Shown piece after piece: positions 27,101 to 34,063 of a stretch of DNA of 64,000 nt; position 1 is the first letter of the stretch, and every line of letters begins with the position of its first letter. Source of the stretch: Anaerolineae bacterium (lineage in GTDB: Bacteria > Chloroflexota > Anaerolineae > Anaerolineales > Anaerolineaceae); the NCBI GenBank assembly GCA_013314735.1, contig JABUFD010000001.1, forward strand, positions 310,001 to 374,000. The letters are read 5' to 3'. Made by a program: the position numbers and the translations under genes. Below the pieces are notes generated by a model that saw only the letters and a list, made by a program, of their open reading frames with translations, searched no databases and was not told where the DNA came from.

Positions 27101-27265
27101 ATGGCATCCAGGGCTGACTGTACCTGCATCGTGCATATGGCTGTAGACCCCCGGGCTGACATACTCGCAGGTTCTTAAGCGCCAGTCTTGCAGTTCCTGC
27201 CTGGCATGGTATTTGTATGGCTGGAGTTCCAGCCAAATTTTTTGGAATTTCTGAATATGGGGCAT
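24194..27265 (-). CDS. Alpha-mannosidase, glycoside hydrolase family 38
   Basis: Removes alpha-linked mannose from oligosaccharides with retention. The 1,023 residues start with a beta-rich N-terminal domain (about 1-220). The GH38 catalytic domain follows, with the zinc-binding HLDLAWFW (about 238-245) and the nucleophile Asp in SLIDAFGYSG (about 350). The three-helix bundle and large beta-sandwich C-terminal domains come last. No signal peptide is seen, so it works on imported glycans. AGGTGAACC precedes the ATG. It is divergent from rex and sits inside the energy block, with no obvious partner gene, which suggests insertion of a catabolic gene between osmC and rex. Confidence 0.94.
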   Translation of the reverse strand: MPHIQKFQKIWLELQPYKYHARQELQDWRLRTCEYVSPGVYSHMHDAGTVSPGCHWGKTGQTGFFSRTIEVPESYGGYPLYLEIVTGGEGQVFIDDQPYQGNDPNHYRVLLAPQTTGGETYHVTVESFVRRSHNEIGESRFDAATTGVFTRAELCAVDLLAQEFLFDIQYVLEYWQTHPEFAAVGSRLLTHVFSAFDIADRKSFLAYAAQGRQFLDEELTQMGRKQDEFTVWMIGQSHLDLAWFWRKNESYRKVVRTFTSVLRNMEQVDEYRFMMPQVNLFKLLETAAPAVFSHVKAKIEERKIEIGGLLFVEPDTNLVNGEWLVRHILAGRKYCQETFGITPSVESLIDAFGYSGNLPQILKKSGIKAVMVTKMRWYNDTNVFPYSAFNWQGIDGSRVLAATMPGFNYQCNPQSIQYAMQSNLQPDVLKDIPVFFGWGDGGGGADDNHLQGLIRSMRWDKSARVTISGFAEYFSRLETYQPHLPTWWGEIYQEGHRGCYTSQARSKQLNRQSEALYRAVEFLTGFNQIWGTPCRYDEYQENIELILINQFHDILPGSAIHEVYLDSYQDYDRILAQGKAIRDDHLAHLHKHIDTSGSGQPIIVWNLNQVSLPAVVRVPWENPCCGVVLDSKEEAHPCIFQNGHLVFQAHDLPSMGYEVFRFIDNNANPAWTELDQPEICLENAKYRVNFNATGQITRLFDKSQQRELLAQGMPGNCLKLYFDYPKSNAAWDIDIDYKETSTELKGELVGHPQQDALKEWTTFRYEFGRSTVEQDVILWKATNRLDFETRVQWHEKHRLLRAEFVFDINTAKAVYDIPFGAIERDTRPNNSYQKAQFEVPALSLVDVSEGNYGIALISEHKNGFSVEDKLVGISLLRAPAFPDTEADQGEHNFHYSLVGHTGDFREGCVIHHARNLVNPVLSARETSHPGNLPRKFSFLSIDRENVIIEALKGAEDGDGLILRLYETYGQQDVYTLLLNFELKSVIECNLVEESVSAALPVQGRQVTFRIRPYEIKTFRLQFA

Positions 27266-27339
27266 GGTTCACCTGGCATCTTATTACGGGATACCATCAT
27301 TGTACCCGATCTGATAATCGTAAAGTGTCTCCCAACCAT

Positions 27340-27368
27340 TTGACGGCGTGGGCACGTTTCGCTATAAT
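27340..27368 (+). promoter_or_regulatory. Sigma-70 promoter of rex
   Basis: TTGACG and TATAAT are separated by 17 bases, close to the ideal housekeeping promoter. A Rex box starts four bases after the -10, over the expected transcription start. Confidence 0.85.
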
Positions 27369-27372
27369 CATA

Positions 27373-27390
27373 TTGTGAAGTTTGTCACGA
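27373..27390. promoter_or_regulatory. Rex box at the rex promoter (autoregulation)
   Basis: TTGTGAAGTTTGTCACGA matches the consensus at 11 of 12 defined positions. Being between the -10 and the rex ATG, bound Rex would block RNA polymerase, giving negative autoregulation of rex and the PAS and SpoIIE genes after it. Confidence 0.85.
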
Positions 27391-27406
27391 ATCGAAGGAA
27401 GCTGTC

Positions 27407-28036
27407 ATGAAATCCGGTATTCCGATCCCGACATTGAACCGTTTACCGTTATACTACCGCGAATTCCGCCGTGCGGTCGACAACGGTATTGAAACCATGA
27501 ATTCCAAAGAATTGGGTGCCCGGCTTTTTATGCCGGACACGCAAATTCGAAAGGATCTTTCATACCTGGATGAACAGGGCCGACAGCGGGTGGGGTACGA
27601 TACCCGTACCATGGCGTCTTACCTCGAAGATTTCCTCGGCCTGATGGATGAGAAGCAGGCTGTGCTGGTGGGTGTCGGAAATCTGGCACGCGCATTGATC
27701 TCATATCCGGAATTCCGTCGATATGGACTCCAGTTCCGGGCGTTGTTTGATAACGATCCGGACAAAATTGGAAGTGAACTCGCCGGGGTCAAAATTGTCC
27801 CGGTTGAACGCATTGAAAATCTGGTTCAGCGCCTGAGTGTCCGGATCGGAATTATTACCACTCCCGCAGAGGCGGCACAAATGGTGGCTGACCAGTTGAT
27901 TGCCGGCGGAGTGATAGCCATCTGGAATTTCGCTCCGATCACCCTGAAGGTGCCTGCGCATGTGTATGTTGTGAATGAAAACCTTGCGATCGATTTTGCC
28001 AAATTGTCGCACCATGTCCAGAAAGCCAAAGTATAA
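27407..28036 (+). CDS. rex: Redox-sensing transcriptional repressor Rex
   Basis: Homodimeric repressor that binds DNA when NADH is low and lets go when NADH rises. The 209 residues have a winged helix (MNSKELGARLFMPDTQIRKD, then RVGYDTRTMASYL) and a Rossmann domain starting AVLVGVGNLARAL (about 85-97). The acidic strand end FDNDPDKIG is expected to hold the adenine ribose and favour NAD over NADP. A domain-swapped C-terminal helix closes the protein. The dinucleotide loop reads GVGNLA where most Rex proteins have GxGxxG. GAAGGAAGCTGTC gives the ribosome site. Predicted targets in the window are its own promoter, adhE(-hox) and osmC. Confidence 0.95.
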   Translation: MKSGIPIPTLNRLPLYYREFRRAVDNGIETMNSKELGARLFMPDTQIRKDLSYLDEQGRQRVGYDTRTMASYLEDFLGLMDEKQAVLVGVGNLARALISYPEFRRYGLQFRALFDNDPDKIGSELAGVKIVPVERIENLVQRLSVRIGIITTPAEAAQMVADQLIAGGVIAIWNFAPITLKVPAHVYVVNENLAIDFAKLSHHVQKAKV

Positions 28037-28059
28037 CCTGGCAAGCCGAAAGGAAAACG

Positions 28060-28560
28060 ATGACAGACGCAGCAAAGAGCCTCTGGCAATTATTGTGGGA
28101 GTATGATCCCAACGGGCTGGTAGTATTTAATGCCGCAATGGAAATCCTGGTGATTAACCCTGCATTTCTCCAGATTTTTTCTCTTGAGCAGGATAGTATC
28201 ATCGGGAAGAATCTGAAGGAGTTATTTGACAATACCAATGATTTTCAACAGTTGATTCGTGGCAGCGAAGAGCGGATGGTTAAGGAAGCGTACCATCCGG
28301 AATATGGATGTTATGTGCAGAAAGTGTTGTTCCCGGTGCGCGATGAAAATGTGTATGCCTGTATTGTGGTCGATCAGACGGAGAGCTGGAAAAAAGAGCA
28401 GGAGTACCGCCAGATACAATCAGAAGCTGTGATGCGTTTGAATGAGCTGACCACCAAGCAGATGAGAGCCGCCCAAAAAATCGCCAGCCTGCTGGGCGAA
28501 ACAACTGCCGAAACCAAGGTGAATGTACTCAAGCTGCAGCACCTGTTGGAAGGGGATTGA
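28060..28560 (+). CDS. PAS domain protein
   Basis: 166 residues. A PAS domain occupies roughly residues 12-110 (GLVVFNAAMEILVINPAFL, then SIIGKNLKELFDN). A helical tail (about 115-160) contains LNELTTKQMRAAQKIASLLGETTAETK, probably a coiled coil or signalling helix. Cofactor type cannot be read; the cysteines are in YGCYVQKV and VYACIVV. It lies 23 bases after rex and four bases before a SpoIIE-type phosphatase gene, an order also known from hydrogenase gene clusters of anaerobes, so it probably controls that phosphatase. Confidence 0.85.
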   Translation: MTDAAKSLWQLLWEYDPNGLVVFNAAMEILVINPAFLQIFSLEQDSIIGKNLKELFDNTNDFQQLIRGSEERMVKEAYHPEYGCYVQKVLFPVRDENVYACIVVDQTESWKKEQEYRQIQSEAVMRLNELTTKQMRAAQKIASLLGETTAETKVNVLKLQHLLEGD

Positions 28561-28564
28561 GCCG

Positions 28565-29725
28565 GTGGAGAACTTCATCGACATCGCTATCTCCCAGTTG
28601 AACAAGCACGGGGAGGAATTGTGCGGCGACCAGGTGCAGGTACACCGTAGTACTGATCGTACCCTGGTGGTTTTGTCAGACGGTCTGGGCAGCGGGGTGA
28701 AGGCCAATATTCTTGCCACACTGACGGCTGAGATTGCCATTTCGATGCTGCGCGAAGGTGCTGCCCTGGATGATGCCGTGCGCACCATCGTTGGCACGCT
28801 GCCGATCTGCCGGGAGCGAAAAATCGCATATGCCACCCTGACCGCACTCGATATTGACCATGAGACCATGCGTTTCAGGCTGTTGAATTATGAAAATCCG
28901 CCACCCTTTTACCTCAAACGCGGAGCCCTCCATGTTCTGGAGCAGCAGGAAGCATGGATTGATGGGAAAAAATTCTCTCTGTGTGAAGGTGTACTGGCTC
29001 TGGATGATTTCCTGCTGCTAATCTCTGACGGGGTGTGGTATGCGGGAATGGGCGTTACCTACAATTTTGGTTGGGGCTGGGACAACATCGCGCAATTTAT
29101 GGCAAAGAAACTGGACGGAACCATCAATCATGCCGAAACGGTGGTTAATGCGGCAGCATCGCATACCCGGCGGCTTTACCAGGATCGGCCTGGTGATGAC
29201 GCCAGCCTGGTGGGGATATTCAATCGCCGCCGGCGGAAGGCGATGGTGTTCACCGGGCCACCGCTGGAACCGGGGCAGGATGCGCAGGTCATTCAAAAAC
29301 TGATGGCATTCAACGGGCGGCGGATTGTGTGCGGTGGTACCAGCAGCAATATTGTTGCGCGTGAATTGGGCGCCAATGTGTCCACAAAAATGGACACCCT
29401 GCGGGAAAACATTCCGCCGGTGGGTGATTTGCCCGGTATTGACCTGGTGACCGAGGGCATCCTGACGATCAATAAGGCGATCGAAATTATTAAAGAAGTT
29501 GATGGTGATTATTCCCAGCTGCCGAATGACCGGAACGCGGCTATGCTGCTGGCGTTGGAATTGCTCGTGGCAGATGATGTTACGTTTTTGGTCGGGCAAA
29601 AAATCAATGCGTATTACCAGAATCCGCTGTTACCGATGAGTGTTTCCATTCGGAAAACACTGGTTGACCAGGTTGTCGAATTGCTGCGAGGGTTTGGCAA
29701 AGAGGTCAGGGTCGAGTTCTTTTAA
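28565..29725 (+). CDS. SpoIIE-type (PP2C-like) serine/threonine phosphatase
   Basis: 386 residues. The first about 220 form a PPM/SpoIIE phosphatase with metal-binding aspartates in VVLSDGLGSGVKAN, LLLISDGVWYAG and GDDASLVGIF. The final about 160 residues (from MVFTGPPLEPGQDAQVIQ) form an extra domain with RIVCGGTSSNIVARELG; similar extensions occur in the phosphatases encoded with [FeFe]-hydrogenase genes. The GTG start follows AAGGGG; an ATG at 28523 would overlap the PAS gene. Its likely partner is an anti-sigma-factor antagonist or similar phosphoprotein, which is not encoded nearby. Transcribed with rex and the PAS gene; a terminator follows. Confidence 0.88.
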   Translation: MENFIDIAISQLNKHGEELCGDQVQVHRSTDRTLVVLSDGLGSGVKANILATLTAEIAISMLREGAALDDAVRTIVGTLPICRERKIAYATLTALDIDHETMRFRLLNYENPPPFYLKRGALHVLEQQEAWIDGKKFSLCEGVLALDDFLLLISDGVWYAGMGVTYNFGWGWDNIAQFMAKKLDGTINHAETVVNAAASHTRRLYQDRPGDDASLVGIFNRRRRKAMVFTGPPLEPGQDAQVIQKLMAFNGRRIVCGGTSSNIVARELGANVSTKMDTLRENIPPVGDLPGIDLVTEGILTINKAIEIIKEVDGDYSQLPNDRNAAMLLALELLVADDVTFLVGQKINAYYQNPLLPMSVSIRKTLVDQVVELLRGFGKEVRVEFF

Positions 29726-29766
29726 GGAAGTCCAAGGATCTGGTTCCCAATCCCAATTGGCAGGGC

Positions 29767-29794
29767 AGGTGCTTCATTTCAAGCACCTTTTTTT
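29767..29794 (+). terminator. Rho-independent terminator after the rex operon
   Basis: Stem AGGTGCTT/AAGCACCT with a six-base loop and a seven-T tail. Confidence 0.9.
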
Positions 29795-29876
29795 GTTCTA
29801 AGCCAAATCAGGTATACTTGATGATTGCTGGACCGCTTCATCACACGACATTTTCACCAGCCGAAGGTATTGCGCC

Positions 29877-31268
29877 ATGAGTTTTCATCACCCATTTTTT
29901 CTCTTGATCTTTTTTCCGATATTTCTGATCATCACCGCTCTTCCGTGGAAAAAAGCCCGGGATATCCTGATCCTGATTCTGAGCATCAGTTTTGTCTACT
30001 GGTTGGAGCCGCAGGCATTTCCGCTGGTGTTGCTGATGCTGGTTGTTACCTATTTCATCGGCCGCGGAATTTCACGCGCGATTGAGGTGGAGGGCAAGCC
30101 CAAAGCCTGGATGTGGTCAGGGGTGGGGCTGCACCTGGCTGTGCTGATTGCGTTGAAACTCTCGGTGGTGCTGGATGTATTCCCTTCCATGCCAGCCGGT
30201 TACTCTTTTTTCTCCTTCATCGCCATGGCGTATCTGCTTGATATTCATAAGCGGCAGATTCCGGCTGAGAAAAACTTTTTCCATTTCACCCATTTTTTGC
30301 TGTTTTTCCCAAAATTGCTGGCAGGACCGATTGTACGCTGGAAACAGGTCGCAGCGGATGATGAATCCCCGCTGGTTTCCCTGTCAGAGAAGCAGGCGGG
30401 GCTTCGCCGTTTTATCGTGGGCCTTGCCAAGAAAGTATTGATCGCCAACCAGTTGGGCACCATCCTGGATGGAGGCATCTTCAACCAGCCAACACCGCAG
30501 ATCACCACGGCCACTGCCTGGGTGCTGCTGTTTTTTTATGCCATTCAACTGTATTATGATTTCGCGGGTTACACCGACATGGCGATCGGCCTGGCGAAAA
30601 TGGTGGGGATATCACTGCCGGAGAACTTTGACCAGCCCTACACCTCCCGTTCCATTACCGAGTTCTGGCGGCGCTGGCATATGACCCTGTCTGCCTGGTT
30701 CCGTGATTATGTGTTCATCCCATTGGAATGGCGCCGGCGCAAGCTGAAGTGGTTGAAACAATTCATGAACGCGCTGATCGTTTTCCTGTTGACCGGCCTG
30801 TGGCATGGGTTTACTGTGAACTTTGTGATCTGGGGTTTGCTGCACGGTGCCGCAACCGCGGTTGAAAATACCAAAACTCTCGGGAAACAAATGAAATCAT
30901 GGAAGCCAATCTGGCAGCGGGTGTATACCTTGCTGGTGATCCTGATCGGCTGGGTGTTTTTCCGCAGCCCGAGCTTCGATTATGCCCTTCACTGGTTGAA
31001 AGCGTTGTTCGGGTTTGGCACCCGGGTTAATATGGTCGGGTATTCCGTCTTGCCGCATATCGGCAGCACCACCTGGCTGGCATTTCTGCTGGGGGTGTTG
31101 TTGTGTTTCCCGGTGGGGGAGTGGGTGCGGTGGCTGCTGGCGAAGGAAAGCAAATATGAAGGCGGAGCTGAAATCGGCCTGCATTTTGCCTACCTGTCTG
31201 TATTTTTGGTTTCATTGACCGTATTGTTCACCTCATCCTATTTACCGACGATTTATGGAAATTTCTGA
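29877..31268 (+). CDS. MBOAT family O-acyltransferase (AlgI-like)
   Basis: Multi-pass membrane protein (463 residues, about ten hydrophobic segments) that passes an acyl group, usually acetyl, across the membrane for polysaccharide or wall acetylation. MBOAT signatures are visible: LLFFPKLLAGPIVRW, FWRRWHMTLSAWFRDYVF and the catalytic His in LLTGLWHGFTVNFVIWG (about residue 309). The stop overlaps the start of an AlgX/AlgJ-like gene. The acyl donor is unknown and no polymer synthase gene is adjacent, so the acetylated polymer cannot be named. Confidence 0.92.
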   Translation: MSFHHPFFLLIFFPIFLIITALPWKKARDILILILSISFVYWLEPQAFPLVLLMLVVTYFIGRGISRAIEVEGKPKAWMWSGVGLHLAVLIALKLSVVLDVFPSMPAGYSFFSFIAMAYLLDIHKRQIPAEKNFFHFTHFLLFFPKLLAGPIVRWKQVAADDESPLVSLSEKQAGLRRFIVGLAKKVLIANQLGTILDGGIFNQPTPQITTATAWVLLFFYAIQLYYDFAGYTDMAIGLAKMVGISLPENFDQPYTSRSITEFWRRWHMTLSAWFRDYVFIPLEWRRRKLKWLKQFMNALIVFLLTGLWHGFTVNFVIWGLLHGAATAVENTKTLGKQMKSWKPIWQRVYTLLVILIGWVFFRSPSFDYALHWLKALFGFGTRVNMVGYSVLPHIGSTTWLAFLLGVLLCFPVGEWVRWLLAKESKYEGGAEIGLHFAYLSVFLVSLTVLFTSSYLPTIYGNF

Positions 31269-32379
31269 CATGATGGACAAAAAGCACACCTTCCACTACA
31301 TCGCATTCTCCACAGCCATCATTCTCCTCACACTTGGCTTGTTTCTGATCAACATACCATCGCTGCAGAACCAGGTACGCAATGAAGGTCGCAGCGGAAT
31401 CGATATTCTCCTGCGGCTGCCGGGAAGCTTCCGGGCGGCGGTTGAATCCAACGCAGGTTTGCGGGATTTCTTCATCCGCACCAAGCATGAATTCCAATAC
31501 CGCGTGCTGCGCGAAAAGCGCTACCCGATTGTTTTGGGTGGAAAGGACGGCTGGTTGTACTACACCGGCGAACGCAATATGGATGACTACCAGAACGCAT
31601 TCCCCATTTCGGATGATGAGCTGATGCAGATTTATTCCAACCTCGAAAGCATTAACCGCCGTCTCTCGATCCACGACAAGCTGTTCCTGGTGGTGATTGC
31701 TCCCAATCGCGAAACCATCTACCCCGATTACCTGCCTTCGGGCACGGCCCAGGTTGGCGACAATGATCGGCTGGATGCATTGATGGCCTACATGGAGAAA
31801 ATGGGCGGGAAGACAAAGATATTGGACCTGCGTGACGAACTCCTGGCTGCCAGGCAAGACAATCCCCTGTTATATTTCAAAACGGACACTCATTGGAACC
31901 AGCTTGGTGCTTTCGTTGCCTACCAGGAGATTTGCAAAGCGATCCAGTCCAGTGAGGGATTCGAAGATTTTACCTGTCGCCGGGCCGAGGATTACACCAT
32001 CGAATATATTCCGTATTCCGGGGACATGGTGAAACTGATGCCAACGCACCAGGTGATAACAGAATTGATCCCAAACTTCCTGCCCAATTTCAACTCTCCG
32101 GTGATTCAGGACCCGCCGCCGCCCTATGGGAGGGATCGCATCGAGTGGGTTTATACCCGCATCCCCGAGGGGCAATCACCCAATCCATATACCCTGGTAT
32201 CCTTCCGCGATTCGTTCTCGATGGACCTGGTGCCTTTTTTACGGGAAGATTTTGAGGAAGCCACCTTTGAGTGGAATTTCCATTATAACCAGGACCTGAT
32301 CAACGAAAAAGATCCGGATATTGTGATCATCGAGGTGGTGGAACGCTATCTCCATGCCCTGGCGTGGTTCACCAATTAA
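31255..32379 (+). CDS. AlgX/AlgJ-like SGNH O-acetyltransferase
   Basis: 374 residues. One N-terminal membrane anchor (about 13-32) is followed by an extracytoplasmic SGNH-like domain. The acetyltransferase signature has VLGGKDGWLYYTGE (about 95-108), the Asp-His pair in FKTDTHWNQLGAF (about 206-218) and the Ser of SFRDSFSMDL (about 318). Together these form the Ser-Asp-His triad known from AlgX/AlgJ. It should take acetyl from the MBOAT partner and place it on a polysaccharide. The two genes overlap by 14 bases; a second possible ATG lies five codons in. Confidence 0.9.
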   Translation: MEISDMMDKKHTFHYIAFSTAIILLTLGLFLINIPSLQNQVRNEGRSGIDILLRLPGSFRAAVESNAGLRDFFIRTKHEFQYRVLREKRYPIVLGGKDGWLYYTGERNMDDYQNAFPISDDELMQIYSNLESINRRLSIHDKLFLVVIAPNRETIYPDYLPSGTAQVGDNDRLDALMAYMEKMGGKTKILDLRDELLAARQDNPLLYFKTDTHWNQLGAFVAYQEICKAIQSSEGFEDFTCRRAEDYTIEYIPYSGDMVKLMPTHQVITELIPNFLPNFNSPVIQDPPPPYGRDRIEWVYTRIPEGQSPNPYTLVSFRDSFSMDLVPFLREDFEEATFEWNFHYNQDLINEKDPDIVIIEVVERYLHALAWFTN

Positions 32380-32410
32380 TGTGAAACAGATCATACTCTA
32401 TGACCCAAAA

Positions 32411-32437
32411 CGCCCCCGATGGAAGCCATCGGGGGCG
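32411..32437. terminator. Bidirectional terminator between algX-like and URO-D genes
   Basis: Perfect 12-base GC-rich stem CGCCCCCGATGG/CCATCGGGGGCG with a three-base loop, flanked by AAAA on one side and ATATTTTC on the other. It serves the two converging transcripts. Confidence 0.85.
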
Positions 32438-32462
32438 GATATTTTCTGTTACTTGAAATGGC

Positions 32463-33578
32463 CTAGCCAAAAATCTGGTGCATGCGTTCGCAGTAGTACT
32501 GCACATTTTCCCATTTGGCATCTGGAGGCAGACGGTGGTCGGGACAGGGGATGTAGCCGCCCAGTTCAACCAGGGGTTTCAGACGCTCAATTTCCTCATC
32601 AATGCGCGCATGATCATAAGCGAAGACGACCTTATTCATACCGCCCACGCCGCGCAGTTCTTTGCCATATTGTTCGCGCCAGGGCGCCACGCTAGCATGC
32701 CATGTGCCCACTTCGATCGGGAACATGGTATTCACGCCGTTCTCCAGCCAGATCGGCACCAACTTATCGATGCAGCCGTCACTATCGAGGGAGATGATGT
32801 TTATGCCAGCGGCATTGACCAACTCAGTGATGCGTTTATAATGCGGGCCCACCACACGCCGGAAGAAGCGCGGACTGACCAGTGGACCGTTTTTAAAACT
32901 GATATCCTCCCAGAAATGAGCGAAATCCCAGTCGGTATTATGCGCCAGGATGGTTTCCACGTTCTTATAAGAGAGGTCCGCCACTGTCTGGATGATCTCC
33001 TCCAATAAGTCCGGGTCATCTGCCATCATATAGCTTAATCCGACGACCCCCAACCAGTTGCGGATTTCACCGAGCAGGCTGCCGCACCATAATCCCAGAG
33101 GGGTTTGGCGATTCCGCATGGCTTCGGTGGGATGCAGGGCGGTGGAGGGAATGCGGTCCGGTGCCCATTGCAATTTTGGCAGGTAAAGTTCTTCCCACGA
33201 AGCGCGGTCTTTGAGGAGGTGGGCAATTTCGGCCGGGATGGAACCGGCTTCATCTTTTTCGAGGACGGTGGCGCCGTTGTGGTCCTGTACGTGGCGGGAA
33301 CCATCGGGATTGACCTGGATGACCTTGCGTTCAAAGTGCGGTTTCAGGTTGGCATTCCCGCCGTGAACGGAATACCAGTTGAAATCGAAGCCAATGATTT
33401 TGTCCAATTCCTTATCCGCATCGTTACCGTCCCCCCAGCTTTTGGCAAGTTCCATGCTGATATGGCCTTCCTGGGCCCATTTTTCGAGCAGTTCGTTCCA
33501 ATAACCAAAATGCACGATTGGCAGCCGGTCATATTCCTGGTAGTTCAGGATCGCGAGTGATCGGGTGCGGTTATTCAC
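32463..33578 (-). CDS. URO-D fold protein, uroporphyrinogen decarboxylase/corrinoid methyltransferase family (copy 1)
   Basis: 371 residues with a URO-D TIM barrel. The family includes true uroporphyrinogen decarboxylase and also the MtaA/MtbA/CmuA methyltransferases that move methyl groups from corrinoid proteins. It has DRLPIVHFGYWNELLEKW at the N-terminus, GINIISLDSDGCIDKLVPIW and a His-containing C-terminus (YIPCPDHRLPPDAKW). It lacks the N-terminal Arg-rich motifs of the haem enzyme, and no other haem genes are present, so a methyltransferase or unknown catabolic role is more likely. The GTG start is set by AGGAGG seven bases upstream. It is divergent from ABC operon 2. A second, distant paralogue lies at 49975 beside a RACo-like gene. 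Confidence 0.85.
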   Translation of the reverse strand: MNNRTRSLAILNYQEYDRLPIVHFGYWNELLEKWAQEGHISMELAKSWGDGNDADKELDKIIGFDFNWYSVHGGNANLKPHFERKVIQVNPDGSRHVQDHNGATVLEKDEAGSIPAEIAHLLKDRASWEELYLPKLQWAPDRIPSTALHPTEAMRNRQTPLGLWCGSLLGEIRNWLGVVGLSYMMADDPDLLEEIIQTVADLSYKNVETILAHNTDWDFAHFWEDISFKNGPLVSPRFFRRVVGPHYKRITELVNAAGINIISLDSDGCIDKLVPIWLENGVNTMFPIEVGTWHASVAPWREQYGKELRGVGGMNKVVFAYDHARIDEEIERLKPLVELGGYIPCPDHRLPPDAKWENVQYYCERMHQIFG

Positions 33579-33788
33579 AATACTTCCTCCTGGTTTCCAA
33601 TGCAATTAATCCATTTCACGATCGATATGATGCAGAATTATTTCTGTCAAAACATAAAAATATGCTTAACAAGTGAAATTCTGCGTCATTCACATTGTAT
33701 TGTAATGAATGAAAATATTTCAACTCCAAAATCGGCATGAATGGCGGCACGAAATGAAAATTTTTTTCATTGCAGAAGGTAAAACCAT

Positions 33789-33854
33789 GCAATATTTGTG
33801 TTTTCTCACAAACAACCGCAGATTTGTGCATAATAATAGCAGATTTGTACATGA
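33789..33854. repeat. Three direct repeats, possible operator array
   Basis: GCAATATTTGTG (33789), GCAGATTTGTGCAT (33818) and GCAGATTTGTACAT (33839) lie in the same direction. The last two are 21 bases apart, two helical turns, so a protein could bind both on one face. A related GCAGATTGTTGTAT is on the minus strand upstream of the ArsR-type regulator gene (49825-49838). Confidence 0.5.
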
Positions 33855-33900
33855 CTCTTCACAGGAGGCATGATATAAAAAAGTAGTTCCCAGAGAATGA

Positions 33901-33972
33901 GTGGTGTTGTGTGTTAATGATCAGGGGTTCACTCGTTCAGAGTGGCGATTCTGGACGAGTGAACAACACCAC
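33901..33972 (+). other. Long bulged hairpin in the leader of ABC operon 2
   Basis: On the 3' side 23 bases pair without a break. The loop-proximal 13 (33950-33962) pair with 33929-33941, with one G-T pair. The outer ten (ACAACACCAC, 33963-33972) pair with GTGGTGTTGT at 33901-33910. Eighteen bases (33911-33928) bulge out on the 5' side, and the loop has eight bases. The structure ends 91 bases before the GTG start and is not followed by a T run. It could be an RNA regulatory element or a protein-binding site; no known riboswitch class was recognised. Confidence 0.6.
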
Positions 33973-34063
33973 GGGAACAGGAGTGTTGTGGGCAAACGTT
34001 CTTGTAGAAAATTGGATACAGGAGCGAAGAAATTCACCAAACTTGCTTGAAAGGAGTCAGTAA

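Larger units (their letters stand above)
33579..34063. promoter_or_regulatory. Divergent regulatory region with repeats and a long leader hairpin
   Basis: About 485 bases with no convincing gene. From left to right it holds an AT-rich stretch with CAGAA-TTAT-TTCTG (33633-33646) near the URO-D start, an inverted repeat TTTGTG-N6-CACAAA (33795-33812), three direct GCA-ATTTGT repeats, a long hairpin (33901-33972), and the leader shared with operon 1 just before the binding-protein start. A 78-codon frame here on the minus strand has a random composition and no ribosome site, and I do not call it. The layout suggests control at both the DNA and RNA level. Confidence 0.6.

Noticed and set aside
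32463-33578. Haem biosynthesis gene hemE
   Set aside because: URO-D fold only. No other haem genes nearby, a sugar-locus context, and missing HemE N-terminal motifs make that name unsafe.
33795-33812. Rex box upstream of ABC operon 2
   Set aside because: TTTGTG-N6-CACAAA looks similar, but read as TTGTG/CACAA with its outer bases the spacing between conserved half-sites is two bases too short for Rex.
33616-33852. 78-codon open frame on the minus strand
   Set aside because: Composition is random-looking, there is no ribosome site, and it overlaps regulatory repeats in the divergent region.
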